NCBI GenBank assembly: GCA_020247305.1
Contig: JADCJE010000090.1
Coordinates: forward strand, 1-33,237
Direction: 5' to 3'
Length of the DNA stretch: 33,237 nt
Source: Phycisphaerales bacterium
GTDB taxonomy: Bacteria; Planctomycetota; UBA1135; UBA2386
Shown here: positions 33,099-33,237 of the stretch, piece by piece
Numbering within the stretch: the stretch's first letter is position 1
Layout of the letters: every line of letters starts with the position of its first letter
Position numbers and translations under genes: made by a program
Notes under the pieces: model-generated
Databases searched by the model: none
What the model saw: only the letters and a program-made list of their open reading frames with translations
Told to the model about the DNA's origin: nothing

Positions 33099-33237
33099 AT
33101 GGGTCTTCGCGTCAACACGAACGTCACTTCCATCACGGCGCAGCGCAGCCTGTCGACCGTCACTGACCGCCTGACGGGCAACTTCCGCCGCCTGTCGACC
33201 GGCCTGCGCATCTCGTCGGCGGCCGACGACGCCGCCG
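33099..33237 (+). CDS. fliC: Flagellin, N-terminal fragment
   Basis: Only the first 46 residues are in the window. MGLRVNTNVTSITAQRSL and the following L-S-T-G-L-R-I-S-S-A-A-D-D-A-A are the conserved N-terminal D0/D1 segment of flagellin, which forms the filament core and is exported by the flagellar type III system. AAGGTGA (33089-33095) ahead of the ATG is a good ribosome-binding site. The gene is divergent from the two-component operon, and a weak sigma-28-like site lies upstream. Confidence 0.95.
   Translation, partial: MGLRVNTNVTSITAQRSLSTVTDRLTGNFRRLSTGLRISSAADDAA

Overview
The window is very GC-rich (by eye above 70%), densely coded bacterial chromosome with about 32 protein genes, two of them cut by the window edges. 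No rRNA, tRNA, insertion sequence, prophage or CRISPR array was seen. The gene mix suggests a flagellated member of the Planctomycetota or a close relative. It includes a secreted Cys-type sulfatase, large secreted proteins of unknown function, HEAT, TPR and carboxypeptidase-regulatory-like repeat proteins, DUF2237, RtcB, a bacterial SET protein, flagellin and MotAB. This assignment is an inference from gene content, not a measured phylogeny.

Layout. 1-113: start of a Na+/Ca2+ antiporter (minus). 367-3626: NAD-dependent epimerase, a Cys-rich secreted protein and a HEAT-like protein. 3627-4198: tandem repeats, then zinc-free ribosomal protein L33. 4356-5507: secreted protein of unknown function. 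5809-8588: an SDR / enoyl-CoA hydratase / acyl-CoA dehydrogenase operon. 8621-10142: motA-motB (minus). 10285-11397: wecB (minus). 11398-11855: a palindrome- and GATC-rich repeat array behind a good sigma-54 promoter match, leading to a SET-domain gene (11856-12365). 12552-16377: glycosyltransferase, phenylacetate-CoA-ligase-like enzyme, a 67-aa protein and a YeeE-like sulfur transporter. 16410-20940: thioesterase (minus), sulfatase, CarboxypepD-reg protein and DUF2237. 20977-22383: rtcB (minus). 22384-23005: a repeat-rich intergenic region. 23006-23797: pyrK (minus). 23920-32876: an eight-gene minus-strand operon. 33099 to the end: flagellin (plus).

The most striking feature is the eight-gene operon. 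All seven junctions are 4-bp ATGA or GTGA start/stop overlaps. Two sigma-54 activator/histidine-kinase sets lie at its two ends. Between them are a stand-alone receiver protein with an unrecognised C-terminal domain and three envelope proteins: a TM-anchored helical-repeat protein, a secreted STN-like/TPR protein and a secreted coiled-coil protein. It diverges from flagellin, so a role in flagellar or surface-structure control is plausible, but this gene combination is not one I recognise.

Second-tier signals: a 37-bp tandem array with GATCGATGC at alternating 16/21-bp spacing; an approximately 97-bp element that begins exactly at the stop codons of unrelated genes; a 70-bp element present twice with a compensatory change in its hairpin; several genes with a -10-like hexamer only 6-8 nt before the start codon (possible leaderless mRNAs); and a divergent region with terminator-like hairpins on both strands, which may hide a small RNA.
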